Source: Takakia lepidozioides (lineage: Eukaryota; Streptophyta; Takakiopsida; Takakiales; Takakiaceae). From it: DNA of 64,000 nucleotides. Location of the stretch: positions 68,119,053 through 68,183,052 of the forward strand of contig CM060732.1 in NCBI GenBank assembly GCA_030704615.1, read 5' to 3'. Positions 43,851 to 55,310 of this stretch are shown one piece after another. Within the stretch, counting starts at the first letter, position 1; every line of letters starts with the position of its first letter. The translations under genes were made by a program, and so were the position numbers. A model generated the notes under the pieces. It searched no databases and was not told the origin of the DNA. It worked only from the letters and a program-made list of their open reading frames with translations.

Positions 43851-46579
43851 GGGTGCCATAAGGGGCTGAGACCAGGGGTTTCCATTGATGGCCCGTTGAC
43901 AAAGAATTTTACCCTTTTGTCGAAGGGAATGAGAGATTTTGTCCATGTCAGATTCGGGGGAAGGGTTAAAGAGTGTTTACTGATTTGAGCCATGACTACC
44001 AATGGAGGGGTTTTCCATTGAGCTAGATTGTGGTTGCAGGTGAAGGTGAATTGGGATTGGTCTGGGGTGAGTCTGGTTATGGAATGCATGGTAACCTTTT
44101 CTAGAGATAACATCTGCGCTATTGTGTGGTTCAATATTCTATCTATTTCTCGTACTGGATGCCACACATCGGTTTGTTGTTGGGTATAAGGGAGGGAAAC
44201 CCAGGGGATAGCTTGCCTTTTTGTCTTTGAACTAGGTCTCTTTTGGTCATTCCTGCAAAGCAACCAACATCTTTTGTTATCTCGAAGAATAGGCTGGAAA
44301 ATGAAACATGGGGTGGGTTTTAATCGTTCCTGGAGTGAATGGATGACTGGGGGGGGAGGGTGGTACATTTGCTTCAGGGACTGCCGGGGGTAGAACTTCA
44401 ACTGCTGTCAGCTCTTCTTCCACCGTTGGAGGTTGTTCTTGAGTGATCACTTCCCTTGGTGCCGAGACACTTGATGATGAAGAGGCTGAAGCCATCGGTG
44501 GAGGGCGTTCACCATTGATGTAGTCCCTGGTCTGCTGAAGTTCCATTTGGTGATTTTCCTCTTCCCTGTCTTGTTCCAGGCGTCTCTCCAAGAGCATGAA
44601 GGCAATCCTGAGGGAGTCCCTGGTTCTGATTTGCAGCCCACCAGTGCCCCAGGCTCGAGACATAATAGCCTCATTGACCCAAAATTGCTCCTCTGGTGCG
44701 GGTGCTTGATAGATGTCTGCCTCTTCCATGAGGGCCAAGACTTGTGTTGATGGTTTGGAGGTTAAACCCGGGTGATCTTCCCTATATGCTTCCCATGTGA
44801 TGTTGGTTGCGGCCGAGAGGTGGTAGTGTTGAAAGTGGTTGGTGAAAAAATCGTATATTTTTCTTTTTATGATAAGGTCTGGGTGGCTGCCTTTTGGGCA
44901 GGTTTGCATGAAGGATCTGATGTCCGAGGATGTTACCCACAGGGATTCCGGACATTCTGGGTTTCCGGAGGTCATTAGGAAGGATGGATGAACTCTGTTT
45001 CTGAATATTAAAGGTGTCACACAGGAGGCCTTGGGCTCATTGTCGGAGATCAGTTTTGAGTAGCTTGCGAGAGCTAGCTTGGGGAAAGTTTGTAGTTGGA
45101 GACATATCCTTGCCAATACAGGGTTACTGGCAATCCCAACCGTTCCCAGTTTACTGGCAAAAACTGGCCTGTTTCTCCTTGCACCAAATGTGGTTTGAGT
45201 ACCCTGTTGCAGTTTCCAAAGGGAGAGTCCTTTTCCTTTGTACGTTGTTGTTTAGTGTGTCCCTGCCTTGATCGTGGGATTCCAGCTTCCAGCTGCATTG
45301 GGTCTAACCCCCTCTTGGCGTGATTTGGTGGTGGATTCAGCTTAAATGGGTCCTCCATGTTTGTGTTAATCTGGATCCCAGTTTTGGCCCTTTGGATGGG
45401 CCTACCTGTACTCGGTGATAACTGTACCGGCGATTGGCCTTCTTCCTGCGGACGGGAAGGAGTTGAGTTCCCCTGCTTGTATGATCTTTTCTTTTTCCCC
45501 TGTGGACAGTTAGCTTTAATATGGCCTTGCATGCCACAGTTAAAGCATGCTGATGAAGTAGCGTCTTCAACCAGTCTTGTAGTAAAATAGTTGCCTTCCT
45601 CGTCAATGGGAAGGCGCACAAAGTTCGGGAGAGTGTCCTCGTCAGGCATTAACAAGACCATCTTAGGGAAACCACAATCATTGAGCCTTGAGGCAATGGT
45701 AGCTGACTTCCATGCTGGATTTTGCCTTATAAGTTCTGTATTCATGTGTGGATCAAATACTCCAATGCATCCCAGATATTTGCCAAAGTGGTTGGCGATA
45801 TCCGGCAAATTCATAAAATACTGATCAGGAATAAATGGAAGTGAAACTATCCGTGGCCCCCATAGCTTATCATTCTTGTGTCCCATTTTTGAGGACCAAG
45901 GAAATATGTTTACATTGAATCCATGGACATGGGGGTTGAAGTTGAGGGCTTTGGCTGCAGCTTCTTGAGTTTCAAATTGAATAGAAAAGAAGCCCCTGCC
46001 CCTTGCATGGCAGGATTGCTGCTTTAAGTCACCTGAACCCCCATGTATCTGACTGCCCAGTCTCTCACAAAGGATCTACTAACCTTTTTTTCCGGGGAAG
46101 TGTACCAAAATTCCGAGATCTTCCATATCCATGGGGATGAGAGGGTAGTCTCCCTGGAGCGCCTCCTGCGTGGATAGAAGGTCTGAAAGGTCAATTGTGA
46201 TGTCTGGGTCCTGTGAATGTCCTTCTAGCAGCTCTGGGTTTGGTACTGGGCTTCAATTTTGTAGGTAGGTTGACGCGTTTGTTGTCGCATTGGGAAGGAG
46301 GTTCGGATGCTGCCTCTGCTGACCTTCGAGACCTTCCCCGCTGTTGTCCATCTAGGCTGTAAGTCGATTCCTGGGTTGCCAAATGGCTGTGCCTTCATGA
46401 ACATTACGACCCCTCGATTGTGCCTGGTGGGCTTGGAAGTATCCTATACCCGAGGATGGAAGAGGGCGCTGTTGATGTCGTGGTTGTATCTGTGGCTGAC
46501 CTCTCCCTCTGCCAGAGCTCTGACCGCGAGAGTGGAAAAAAGAGTTGGGAGTCATTGTACCGGCTGAGGAAAGCAAGTG
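43850..46579 (-). pseudogene. L1-type ORF1 (gag-like) with CCHC knuckle
   Basis: N-terminal Gly/Arg/Gln-rich region (SSGRGRGQPQIQPRHQQR), then GDYPLIPMDMEDLGILVHFP and LWGPRIVSLPFIPDQYF, resembling the RNA-binding DUF4283-type domain of plant L1 ORF1. The zinc knuckle CFNCGMQGHIKANC lies at about 45508-45549. A proline- and glutamine-rich tail runs to ~43.85 kb. At least four frame changes or stops. The family's role is to bind element RNA in the transposition particle. Confidence 0.8.
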
Positions 46580-46600
46580 CTAGAGACACTTGGAGCTGGA

Positions 46601-47396
46601 ATGGTTTGCGGAGCGAAACGGGTCTGTAGTCTAACCGATCACTATGCTTTCAAGACTAAGCAAACCTTCACATTGAGACTTTACCAGGGGTGCTGGACGT
46701 TGGCTGTGGCAATGATAAGGCAGTTGCGTGGGAGAGCTAAGCTTAGCTGTTGGGGGGGGGACATGAATCGTAATGAGATGACAGTGAACTTTGATCGAGA
46801 TCATAAATGGTGACGGCCATCAGCCAAAGGCCTAATCTTCCCAAGATGAAAATAGAATGAAAATAGCCAGTTAGTACTTACTCAGGATGAAGGAGTGATG
46901 AAGCTCCGAGGGGTTTTTGGGGTAAGTTTGGTCAGGGAATAAAGATTTGCTTGGGTTCAAAACCCGTTGCCTGTATTTCTGAAGCCCTTAAGCATCTGAT
47001 GTCTTCTTCGAAAACTTGAAAAACCCTGTTTAGGCCTCGCTGTGGGTGGAGGAGAGAGACGAAGATACCGTTGCGGTTTGCTCTCCTCTCACCGCAGATC
47101 GCGGAGCTCCCTGGGCGCTCCATCAATTCCCTTTATGTTCATTTCTACAGTTTTCCAAAGCTTGACACAGTTTAAGTCAACCTATATATATTTTTTGGAC
47201 CCTTGATCTCATTCCTTAATACACGTGGCCTTACTACATAAGCCCCCCGCTCTGATTCCTGGGCCACAGTAATTCCTGGACTACTCTAGAACAAGGCCCA
47301 AATGAAACTACTCTACATATTGAGGCCCTGGAGCTTTTGAGGTTCAACCTTTCTTTTTTCTTCCGTCAAAGAGGGGACTTGGCTCTCAAAAACTTT
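46601..47396. other. No gene recognised
   Basis: Possibly the 5' leader of the L1-type element. A run of nine G lies at 46753-46761. Confidence 0.4.
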
Positions 47397-47585
47397 ATGG
47401 GCTCTCTTGTAGAGATAGACTTTGCAACATGTTGAAGTCAATGGAGAAAATGTGGTCAAAGGACCTTACACCGTGTCAAGGCATCGATTGGTGTGTTGTG
47501 TTGAGTCATGCCCCTCACTCTTATTTTTTTCTTATGTTTTGAAAAAGCAAGAGAGCCCATCGCCGTTTTAGGCTTGTTGTTAACT
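47397..47585. repeat. Dispersed repeat, second copy with perfect 13-bp ends
   Basis: ATGGGCTCTCTTG (47397-47409) and CAAGAGAGCCCAT (47548-47560) are perfect inverted repeats enclosing 138 bp that match the 7.2-kb copy. Similarity continues ~25 bp past the right arm, so the true element boundary may lie outside the arms. Confidence 0.75.
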
Positions 47586-47635
47586 GCAGTACTATATGCC
47601 CAGAGTGGAGGTTGGGTAACTTAGCATGTGAACAG

Positions 47636-47657
47636 GCTCACGCCAGCGGGCGTGAGC
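47636..47657. repeat. Perfect 9-bp stem with 4-base loop
   Basis: GCTCACGCC, AGCG, GGCGTGAGC. Further GCTCACGC, GCTCATGC and GCGTGAGCACAAAG motifs follow up to 47815. Confidence 0.85.
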
Positions 47658-47832
47658 ACAAAGGCATATTCCAAAAGATTCTAAAGAATATGCGAACGCG
47701 AAACCAAAATGCGCTCACGCGGTAAGAAATACGAAACTATCTGAAAACCGTGCTCATGCGAAAAAAATCATGAAATTAATCGTCCAAAGCTTAACTCGCG
47801 TGAGCACAAAGACCCACTGAAGATAATCTGTT

Positions 47833-50098
47833 TCAAAGTAACCTCTGCCAAAACTCAAAGATCAGCGCACATAAACAATGTGGCAAGAACCACCCAAAAA
47901 AGGGTTTCGCCGGTGAAATGCACACAGGCAAAGGCCAAAGAATTAAAGCAAAGTGTTTGACAAATCGTCGAAAATAACTAGAGGAACCATTAAATCTCTG
48001 CACCTCTCTAACCGTAGTAGGTGGAGGTATACTTAGAATTATCAGAATCTTCTCCGGATCCACCTCAAGCCCCTTAGAACTAATAACGTCCTAATAGGAT
48101 TCCATAAGCAACTCCAAATTGGCACTTTACAGGATTTAATGATATGCTATATAATCTGCATTTCTTAAAATATTTCCGAAGTGCTAATAAATGGTCTAAC
48201 TTATTTGTACAACAACAGAAATCATCAATTATTTTTTCACAAAATCATTTAGATATTCTTTGAAAGCATTATTCATCATGCGTTGGTAAGTGGTTGGGGC
48301 ACTACATAACCCAAAAGGCATTACATGGTACGCAATTTTTTCCCAACTTGATGTAAAGGTGGTTTCTAATTTATCATCCTCAGCCAGTGTTTTTCTTTTC
48401 ACTTTTCTAAATTGCAGGCAGGCGACATGTAGATTCTACCAAGTGCCCATATGGCCAGACTAACGAGGTGACCTAGTTAGAAAAGTGGCTATATTACAGG
48501 TGTCATATTTTAACAGGTCCACGTAGGACAAATCTGGCTCCTGATATTTGACCATTGGCGCTTTCTGGCGATTTTTTTAATTTTTACTCCCGTAATTCCT
48601 TAGTAAAAGTAGCTGACCCATTTTCCAGGTCGAAATCTGGCGATTTTTCGCCAGATTAAAAAACACTGTCCTCAGATATTGCTATTTGATTATACCCAGA
48701 AAAACAATCCATTAAACTGTAACACTCTTTCCCTGCTACGGCATCTAAGATTTGGTCGATATAGGGCAATGAATAATAATCCTTTTTAGTCACATCGTTC
48801 AATTCTTTGAAATCAACACAGACTCATAGTCCACTTGTCTCTTCGGAACAGCCACTATAGGTGAGACCCATTCAGAATTTCCCACCTCAGAAATCATACA
48901 ATTTTTCAGTAGTTTTTCTACCTCCAGTTGTTGTACTTGATTGCCCTATCTAGACTAGTCAAACGTCTTTAATTGTTTTTGTCTTACTGGTGTATAGACT
49001 GGTTTCATAGGAATGGTATGTACAGCTATCTGCTGAGGAATTCCCTTCAAATCCTCATACGACCATGCGAAGATATCTTTAAATTCTGCGCATAAGGTCA
49101 CATACTCATTGATCTCATCCGTAGTCAAATTTTTGTCTAGTTTTATGATTCTGATTTCATCCTTTCTTCCGATATTCACTTCTATCAGTTCCGGTTTAGA
49201 TTGTCTATTTTCTTCCTCCGTATCAAATTATGAAGGTTGGTCTTTATTAAAATCATAGCCTCTACATCATTGAGCGTTTCTAACTCCTCAGAATATAAAA
49301 CATCCAACACTCCTTTAAATTCCTCTGTCATGGGTGTGATTGTTAATACTTCTGTATCACAGTCACTTTCATAATATTCTTCAGAGTCACTAGCAAAATA
49401 ATCAGAAATCATTATCTTGAACATGATTAAAATTTTCTTTTGGGGATAATTGTGGATAAGCATCAATAATGACTCTTTTGGATCCTTTCCCAATAGCCAA
49501 TATTCCTCGGGGAATATAGACCACGACATACGCTTCCCTTAGCCAGGGTCTTCGAAAGCATAACCACATTGCGGGCTCGCTATCCTCAACACATGAAAGT
49601 TAGTTTTAATTGTTTGACCAGCTACAATAATGGCTCGGTAATGGCCAAATCCATAATCATCCCTTCTGGTTTAACAACTGAGTGATCAGCCATCCGCAAT
49701 GAATAGGATGAAGGTAGGTTTACTTTTAATCCCAATTCCTTCATTGCAACCAGTCATGACATTAACTCCAGACCACGGATCCACAAAAGCTCCAGGTACA
49801 ACAATTCATTAATGATACAATTTACTTTAGGACGATCTTTGTCAATGGCATCAGGATCTACCATCCTCAGTCGCATAGGCTTCCTGCGTCGTACTAAGCC
49901 AAACTTGAGTTCTCTTTGAACTGGTACTGGACTTAATGTTGTTAATTGAGAAAGTGTTATGTTAGCCTTGCTCCCCACTAAATCTTGGAGGACACTATAT
50001 GGGGGCGCATAAGACATGAGGGGTAACTCTTTAAATGGTTTCCCAGTTGACTTTTGTCCCGCAAATGTAACTTTCTTTGGCCACTGTTTCTGTGGCAA
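47833..50098 (-). mobile_element. Ty3/gypsy pol remnant
   Basis: Minus-strand blocks in pol order. A pre-RT region (PLMSYAPPYSVLQDL, RMVDPDAIDKDRPKVN) lies at 49.75-50.10 kb. The pre-RT linker and RT start (LTTDEINEYVTLCAEFKDIF and AWSYEDLKGIP) are at 48.96-49.18. The RT palm (YHVMPFGLCSAPTTYQRMM) is at ~48.25-48.35, and the RT end (DPEKILIILSIPPPTTVREV, YFRRFVKHF) at 47.83-48.06. Many stops. A hAT-type MITE splits the palm. No LTR identified. Confidence 0.87.
48385..48668. mobile_element. hAT-type MITE nested in the gypsy RT
   Basis: 284 bp with terminal inverted repeats CAGTGTTTTT...AAAAACACTG. Flanks are TCCTCAGC (48377-48384) and TCCTCAGA (48669-48676), an 8-bp target duplication with one change. 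CAGTG ends and 8-bp duplications are hAT characters. Removing it and one duplication brings the flanking RT text back together. It contains no coding sequence. Internally, TCTGGCGA-TTTT-TCGCCAGA forms a hairpin. Confidence 0.9.
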
Positions 50099-50217
50099 TA
50101 GCTCGAGTGCTTAATTACCTCCCATACATTGCTGTTGGGATGTTTGTCCTTACATGACTAGATAGCCCTTAACGAGTAAACAAAACTGGGATCTCTTAGT
50201 CTACGTGTGTATCTATC

Positions 50218-51804
50218 CTAAGCATTAGGACTTCTGCTTCGTTGGCTTCCCAAATCTCCATGGAGCACTTGCTTTATGACAATGTTAATTTCATCTTGGT
50301 AGCGCTTGATGAAAAACCATATCTCGCTGACACGTTCACGGTTTCGTTGAATCATGTAGCCAATGCCCTCATCGTAAGTTCTTTTCCGTAATGCTTCCTC
50401 ATTCTTGACCCTGATATCTTCTGCTTGATCCATTGACAGTCCATGACAGTCTTTTGATGCCTGAATGGAATTCATAAACACGTCTTTGTCCTTCACCAAC
50501 TTGCGGGCCTCTTCATTCTCGACTTCGTCATCTGCATCATTTATCGCAAAGTGATCCATAATGACTGACGATGTTACAGAGATGACTTCAGAATATCTGT
50601 TCTCAGCCATTCTTATGGCCCCATAAAAGTTAGCAAAGTGCTGCTTGTCAGCATCAATTGTGGTGAAAAAAGCTTCCTCATATTCATTCCACAAGGCATT
50701 GACTTCTCCATAAGTCTCAACTTCTATTTCAAAAAGCTTCTCTTGCAACTTGTCAAGCTCATCTAGCATGGCCTTCAATTTTGGTTCTGCTGTTGTGCGG
50801 TCTTGCTGACATTCTTGAAACACCTTCTTCTTCCGTTTGTGGAAGGCTGTGCAAAGTGTACGACCTTCACTATCTCTTTTCGCAAGTACCTCTCTCCGGG
50901 CAGCTGCATGGAGCCTTGTCTCTTCCTCCCGTATATTGTGGAGTTCCACTATGGCATTCTTACAATCCTCCGCCACAATCAGGAACCTTTCTTTATATTC
51001 GTTAAAGGCTTCGTTGATCAGATTGGGTACAGTAGATAGGGCTTTATGCTCAGGATCCGCAGCAAGCATGGTATCAAAGAATTCATCGATTCCTAGAAGA
51101 TTTGCTTTTGCAAAGAGCCTATTCTCAGCCTCCTTGGCTACGCGCTCCTTCCAAGCAATCTTCTCTTTGTTCTCTTTGTCCCGCATCTCTTGAATCGCAT
51201 CTTGGTATTGCTCCCTTGCCTGCTTTATCAAGTTTGTGAAACAAAGGTGATGATCAAGATACAAAAGGGCCCTCATAAATGCGATTGTATAGAGCTTATA
51301 CTCCGGGTCCTTGCAACATGGGTTGCCTTCTAAACACAGCAACCGAAGGTTTCGGAATTGTCGGAGATACATGACTTTATCCAGGTCTTTGATTGAGTTG
51401 TTTCCAAGGGAAAGGGACTTGATCTCTTCAAGCTTGTCAAGGCCCTCAATAGTTGTGAGCTTATTGTTGTACAAAGACAGGTCCAGCAACCTTGTTAACT
51501 TCTCCAGGCCTTCAATCTTTTCAATGTTGTTGAATGATAAATCCAATTCTGTTAGAGTAGTGAGATGGTCTAGTTTCTCTATTTTGGAAAGGTTATTGTT
51601 GTCAAACTGCAACCTTGTCAGATGCTCGAAGCCAAGTAAATAGTCAACTTGCTTGATTCCTCTGAAAGAAAACTGGAGCCAGGTGACAACTTTAAGAGGC
51701 AACGCTTTCCTCCGTTCCTCAAGCCCCTCCCCTGATGTCGCTTCAATCTGGATAGACGATCGAAGGACATCAGAGGTGATAGCTTTGCCTTCCATCATCA
51801 TCAT
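50218..51804 (-). CDS. DRC3: Dynein regulatory complex subunit 3 (LRRC48)
   Basis: Intact, intronless, 528 residues, close to the animal and algal length (~520). DRC3 is part of the nexin-dynein regulatory complex that links outer doublets and controls dynein in motile cilia and flagella. The sequence has leucine-rich repeats at about residues 39-162 (LTRLQFDNNNLSKIEKLDHL, TELDLSFNNIEKIEGLEKL and three more), an LRR cap with CLEGNPCCKDPEYKLYTIAF, then a long charged coiled coil to about 520. The first of four consecutive Met codons (51804) is taken; the exact Met does not matter much. In plants this family is kept only where sperm swim, so expression should be limited to male gametangia. Lack of introns could mean retroposition or lineage loss. 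Confidence 0.93.
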   Translation of the reverse strand: MMMMEGKAITSDVLRSSIQIEATSGEGLEERRKALPLKVVTWLQFSFRGIKQVDYLLGFEHLTRLQFDNNNLSKIEKLDHLTTLTELDLSFNNIEKIEGLEKLTRLLDLSLYNNKLTTIEGLDKLEEIKSLSLGNNSIKDLDKVMYLRQFRNLRLLCLEGNPCCKDPEYKLYTIAFMRALLYLDHHLCFTNLIKQAREQYQDAIQEMRDKENKEKIAWKERVAKEAENRLFAKANLLGIDEFFDTMLAADPEHKALSTVPNLINEAFNEYKERFLIVAEDCKNAIVELHNIREEETRLHAAARREVLAKRDSEGRTLCTAFHKRKKKVFQECQQDRTTAEPKLKAMLDELDKLQEKLFEIEVETYGEVNALWNEYEEAFFTTIDADKQHFANFYGAIRMAENRYSEVISVTSSVIMDHFAINDADDEVENEEARKLVKDKDVFMNSIQASKDCHGLSMDQAEDIRVKNEEALRKRTYDEGIGYMIQRNRERVSEIWFFIKRYQDEINIVIKQVLHGDLGSQRSRSPNA

Positions 51805-52940
51805 TATTTGTCCTCAACCTCAACAGGGCTATGCCGTGTCTTACACTTACGTTATTTGGGTACAATTTGTCAACTCTGTGACCACCAGGAATTGAACAGC
51901 CAACAAATTCTTCACTCTCAAGGCTCCCTTGAGGTGACGCTGATTAGAACAGAAGAGTCTCCCAAATTCTACCCCGAATTGCCTCATTTGCACGGAATCC
52001 CACCACCGGGCTGATCTTGCTTGAAGACCCACCCGAAAACAAGATCTTTGCACTTATCAAAGTGAAAGAGGAGGGGGAGAGCTAATGCTGAGCCCTAATG
52101 CGCCATTGACACTAATTTTGAGACCTAATGCATCCTTAGTCGAAATCCTTATTTTTCGGCCTGTGCCATCTATGTCCCATCAGTCTTAATCTCTATGCAG
52201 AGAATCCATTTCAACTTGGACGAGCAACTACCCCTTCTCATCACAGCACTGTGACACCAGACGCACCAAAAAGAGTATGTTAGATATTTTTACCGTACTC
52301 CCCATTCCAAATAATTCATATTTATTATTTCAATGGTTCTGGCACAAGGGAATAAAAGTAAGATAATTTAGATTATTAACTATATCCTGAGAATTATAAT
52401 AACTTCTCATTTCTGTTTAGTCTACTCCCTATTTATTACCGCGTGCTCAAATACCTCAACCATGAGGCAGATACCTTGAAAAAAAGGGTCTAATTATTCG
52501 ACCAAGTAGAGAATCCTCATTACTTCATAAGTATTGGCTTCCACTCAATTAATTTTCCCATGTTTTTATCTCCCTTTCTCACTTTATCATCATTCATTTT
52601 TTTCTTCTTCTATCCCAACTTTCCTCTCTATCTTTTTTTTTTCTTCTTCTTGAGCAGCTCTCTTCTTCTCCATTTTCCAGACGGTTCACTCTCATCCATC
52701 ATTTCAGATTCCTTCAGGTGGTTCAATATCCATCCTTGTGCACCATTCAATTCCATCCGTTATAATCAACCATATAACATTGGTCAAATAAATATAAATA
52801 TAAATATGTTAAGTATGTTAATTGTGTTAATGGTTTCGAAATACGAATATATGATCTATAGAAGAACTGACTACTATATTTTTTAGCATAAATTAATCTA
52901 ATTAGTAATAGAAGCGTCAATTAATCATCTAACAAAATTT
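51805..52940. other. DRC3 upstream region and AT-rich spacer
   Basis: Likely holds the DRC3 promoter. 52560-52680 is T/C-rich low-complexity sequence whose open frame (Phe/Leu/Ser) is not credible as a protein. Confidence 0.5.
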
Positions 52941-53279
52941 GACATATTCTCGAGCATCCATTGTAGGGACTCAATCTATATTGTGATTGAGTAAGAGCTC
53001 TGCAAAACGTTCTAACAATCCGTCAACCTCTTCAGTAACAATTTCAGGAGTCTGTCTGATAAAATTTTGCCCTCATTCTCATCTAAATTGGGCAAATCAT
53101 GGCTCATTCAAATCGAATTTAGCTTCAAACTTGACATACTCTCGAGCATCCATTGTAGGACAATCTCTACTGTGATGTTTCCACAAAACGTTCTAACAAT
53201 TTGTCAACCTCTTCAGTAACAATTTCAGGAGTTTGTCTGATAGAATTCTTGCCCTCATTCTCATCTAAATTGGGCAAAC
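52941..53279. repeat. Partial tandem duplication of transposase 3' end
   Basis: 52941-53096 and 53133-53279 share the C-terminal coding text of the pogo-type transposase (TCTCGAGCATCCATTGTAGG to CTCATCTAAATTGGGCAAA), offset about 190 bp, with small internal differences. Confidence 0.85.
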
Positions 53280-54170
53280 AAAACAAACCACTGTGCTGCC
53301 AACAATGTCTAACCATATCAGAATCCACCGAAATACGCCATGTTTTCTCAAACATAACCAGAGCTTGGTACACATCAAGAGAATGATTTCTATTATCAAT
53401 CAAAGCATTAATCATATGATTAATGAAAAGCCTCCAGTAATGAGCCTTGAAACACTTGATGATTCCAGCGTCCATTGGTTGCCACTTACTAGTGGTATTA
53501 GGAGGCAACATGACAATGGTGGTAATGCCTAATTGCTCACCAATATTCACCAATTTATGCCCAGTGAAGTTGTGATCCAGCAGGAGCATAACTTTTTCTT
53601 TGCCAACAAGTCGCTTTCAAAGTAGAGTAAAAAATTCTCAAATAAAAGAACGGTCATCCATGTCTTTTTGTTTGCTAGACCACATGATACCTTAAATATT
53701 TGCACGTGTAATGTGCCTACGTGTAAATGCATGAGGCTTATCTAACTTGTTAATGACAAATGAAGGTAGTTTCATACTCTCGTCTGCATTTGATGTCAAA
53801 AAAACAATAATACGTTCTTTGAATTGTTTCTTTCCACTCGAAGTTTAGTAGCAAGAGTTTTGTTGGGTTCGAGTTTGTAGAAAAAAATCTGGTTTCATCT
53901 ATGTTACGCACATGAGTTGGAGAGTATTGATAAATATGTTTACGTATCGCACGCATTTGTGCCGTTGCCTCGTTTTACTGGCCAGCTGAAGCAACCTCTC
54001 CATGTCTTGTATAACCTCAAATGTCAAAATGCTTCTTAAAACCTTGTACCCATCCATGTGAGAACAACAGACCTCGCTCACCTTCGTTTGGAGGCTCTTT
54101 GTTGTAAAAGTGTTTGGTAGCCTCACATATCGATGCATCAGTGAGGGTTGTACCTCTTTCCTACAATATA
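53167..54170 (-). pseudogene. Second pogo/Tigger-type transposase remnant
   Basis: Minus-strand pieces: HMDGYKVLRSILTFEVIQDM and RNIDETRFFSTNSNPTKLLL, with the first catalytic Asp in the DET motif; then a break, and VMLLLDHNFTGHKLVN with the second Asp. The best-kept block (53167-53589) has MLPPNTTSKWQPMDAGIIKC and FKAHYWRLFINHMINAL. Third-residue context matches the 13.0-14.4 kb copy, but the nucleotide sequence is clearly different, so these are two separate family members. Several stops. Confidence 0.87.
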
Positions 54171-54438
54171 AGAGAAAACCAAGAGAAAGTAGCTTATTTA
54201 ACTCTTGGAAATAAAGTTTTCATTCATTTCTTAATAAAATATAATAAAATACAATGTCAACTAGTGTAAAAGAATTAGTTGAAGATGGTGAAGCATTGGA
54301 TGAGATTTTGATAATTTCATCCCAAAGCTAAATTAATCGTCATTTAGTATGTTACGGGTAGTATTTATATATATATAATCATATATTGAGAAAACCAATT
54401 TATTTTTTTCCATGAATTTATTGAGAAGTAATATATCC

Positions 54439-55310
54439 AATCATTGTTCCAGGAAAGCTCGCTTTGCTATTTTGCACAAATTTCCAGCGACCAAAAGTAC
54501 TTGAAATTCCATATCTTCCACACCGTAGGTCCAAAAATTATGAGACCAAGTTGGTGCACCCTTCATCATCAAGGGCTTTCCAACGGGACTAAGCACTAGG
54601 CTGGGGCTCGCAGTTTGAGAGATCTCAACTCTACAAACAAAACAAAACATCAAAACAAACAAACAAACAACCTTGCTTCATGTTATATTCATGACTAGGG
54701 TAGTCTCTGCCATTGGCCCAAGTGTTCAATGTCATCTAAGTCCAAGTGCAATCCCCTCCACGTCATTGTTCTAGGAAAGCCCACTTTGCTATTCTCACGA
54801 ATTTTCAGCGACCAAAAGTACTTGAAATTCATTCTCCCACACCAATCTAAAAATTATGAGACCAAGCCGCACCACCCCAACTCATCGAGGGCTTTCCAGT
54901 GGCACAAAGCACCAGGGCTGGGGCCCCACGATTTGGGAGATCTCAACGATGCTACAAAACAAAACAAACAAGCTGTCCCGCTTCGTACTAAAATCGTGGC
55001 TAGAGGCCCTGCGGTTTGGGAGATAACGACAAACAAATTGTAAATGCCAATATTTTTAAAAAAAAAACCCAATTTATATTTACATCCACGTGCACAAAAG
55101 ACAAATGAATGGCCAATCATTGCTCCAAGAAAGCCCACTTTGCTATTTGTCACGAATTTCCAATCAGCGACCAAAAGTACATGAAGCTCGACATCTCCCA
55201 CATTGTAGGTCCAAAAATCTTGAGACCAAGCCGCTACATCCCGCTTCATATGGGGCCCCGCAGTTTGGGACATCTCAACAAAACAAAACAAACAAATAAA
55301 CAAACAAACA
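54439..55310. repeat. Three copies of a ~200-bp dispersed repeat
   Basis: Starts near 54450, 54770 and 55118. Each carries AGGAAAGCCCACTTTGCTAT, AATTTCCAG, GCGACCAAAAGTAC, GACATCTCCCACACNGTAGG and AAAANTNTGAGACCAAG, and each ends close to a CAAAACAAACAAACAAAC run. A fourth copy is at 58.03 kb. No coding potential or terminal repeats seen. The AAAC-rich end could be a retroposon tail. Confidence 0.8.

Larger units (their letters stand above)
41088..46600 (-). mobile_element. L1-type LINE, internally deleted
   Basis: Minus-strand order: ORF1 with a zinc knuckle (46.58-43.84 kb), start of ORF2 endonuclease (43.85-43.68), late reverse-transcriptase text (43.66-42.84), and the C-terminal region (42.04-41.49) followed by an A-rich stretch. 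Most of the endonuclease and the catalytic RT core are absent, so it is a deletion derivative. The 5' end is not defined; related leader sequence may extend to ~47.1 kb. Confidence 0.82.

Noticed and set aside
52560-52886. Phe/Leu/Ser-rich open frame upstream of DRC3
   Set aside because: Made by a T/C-rich low-complexity tract.
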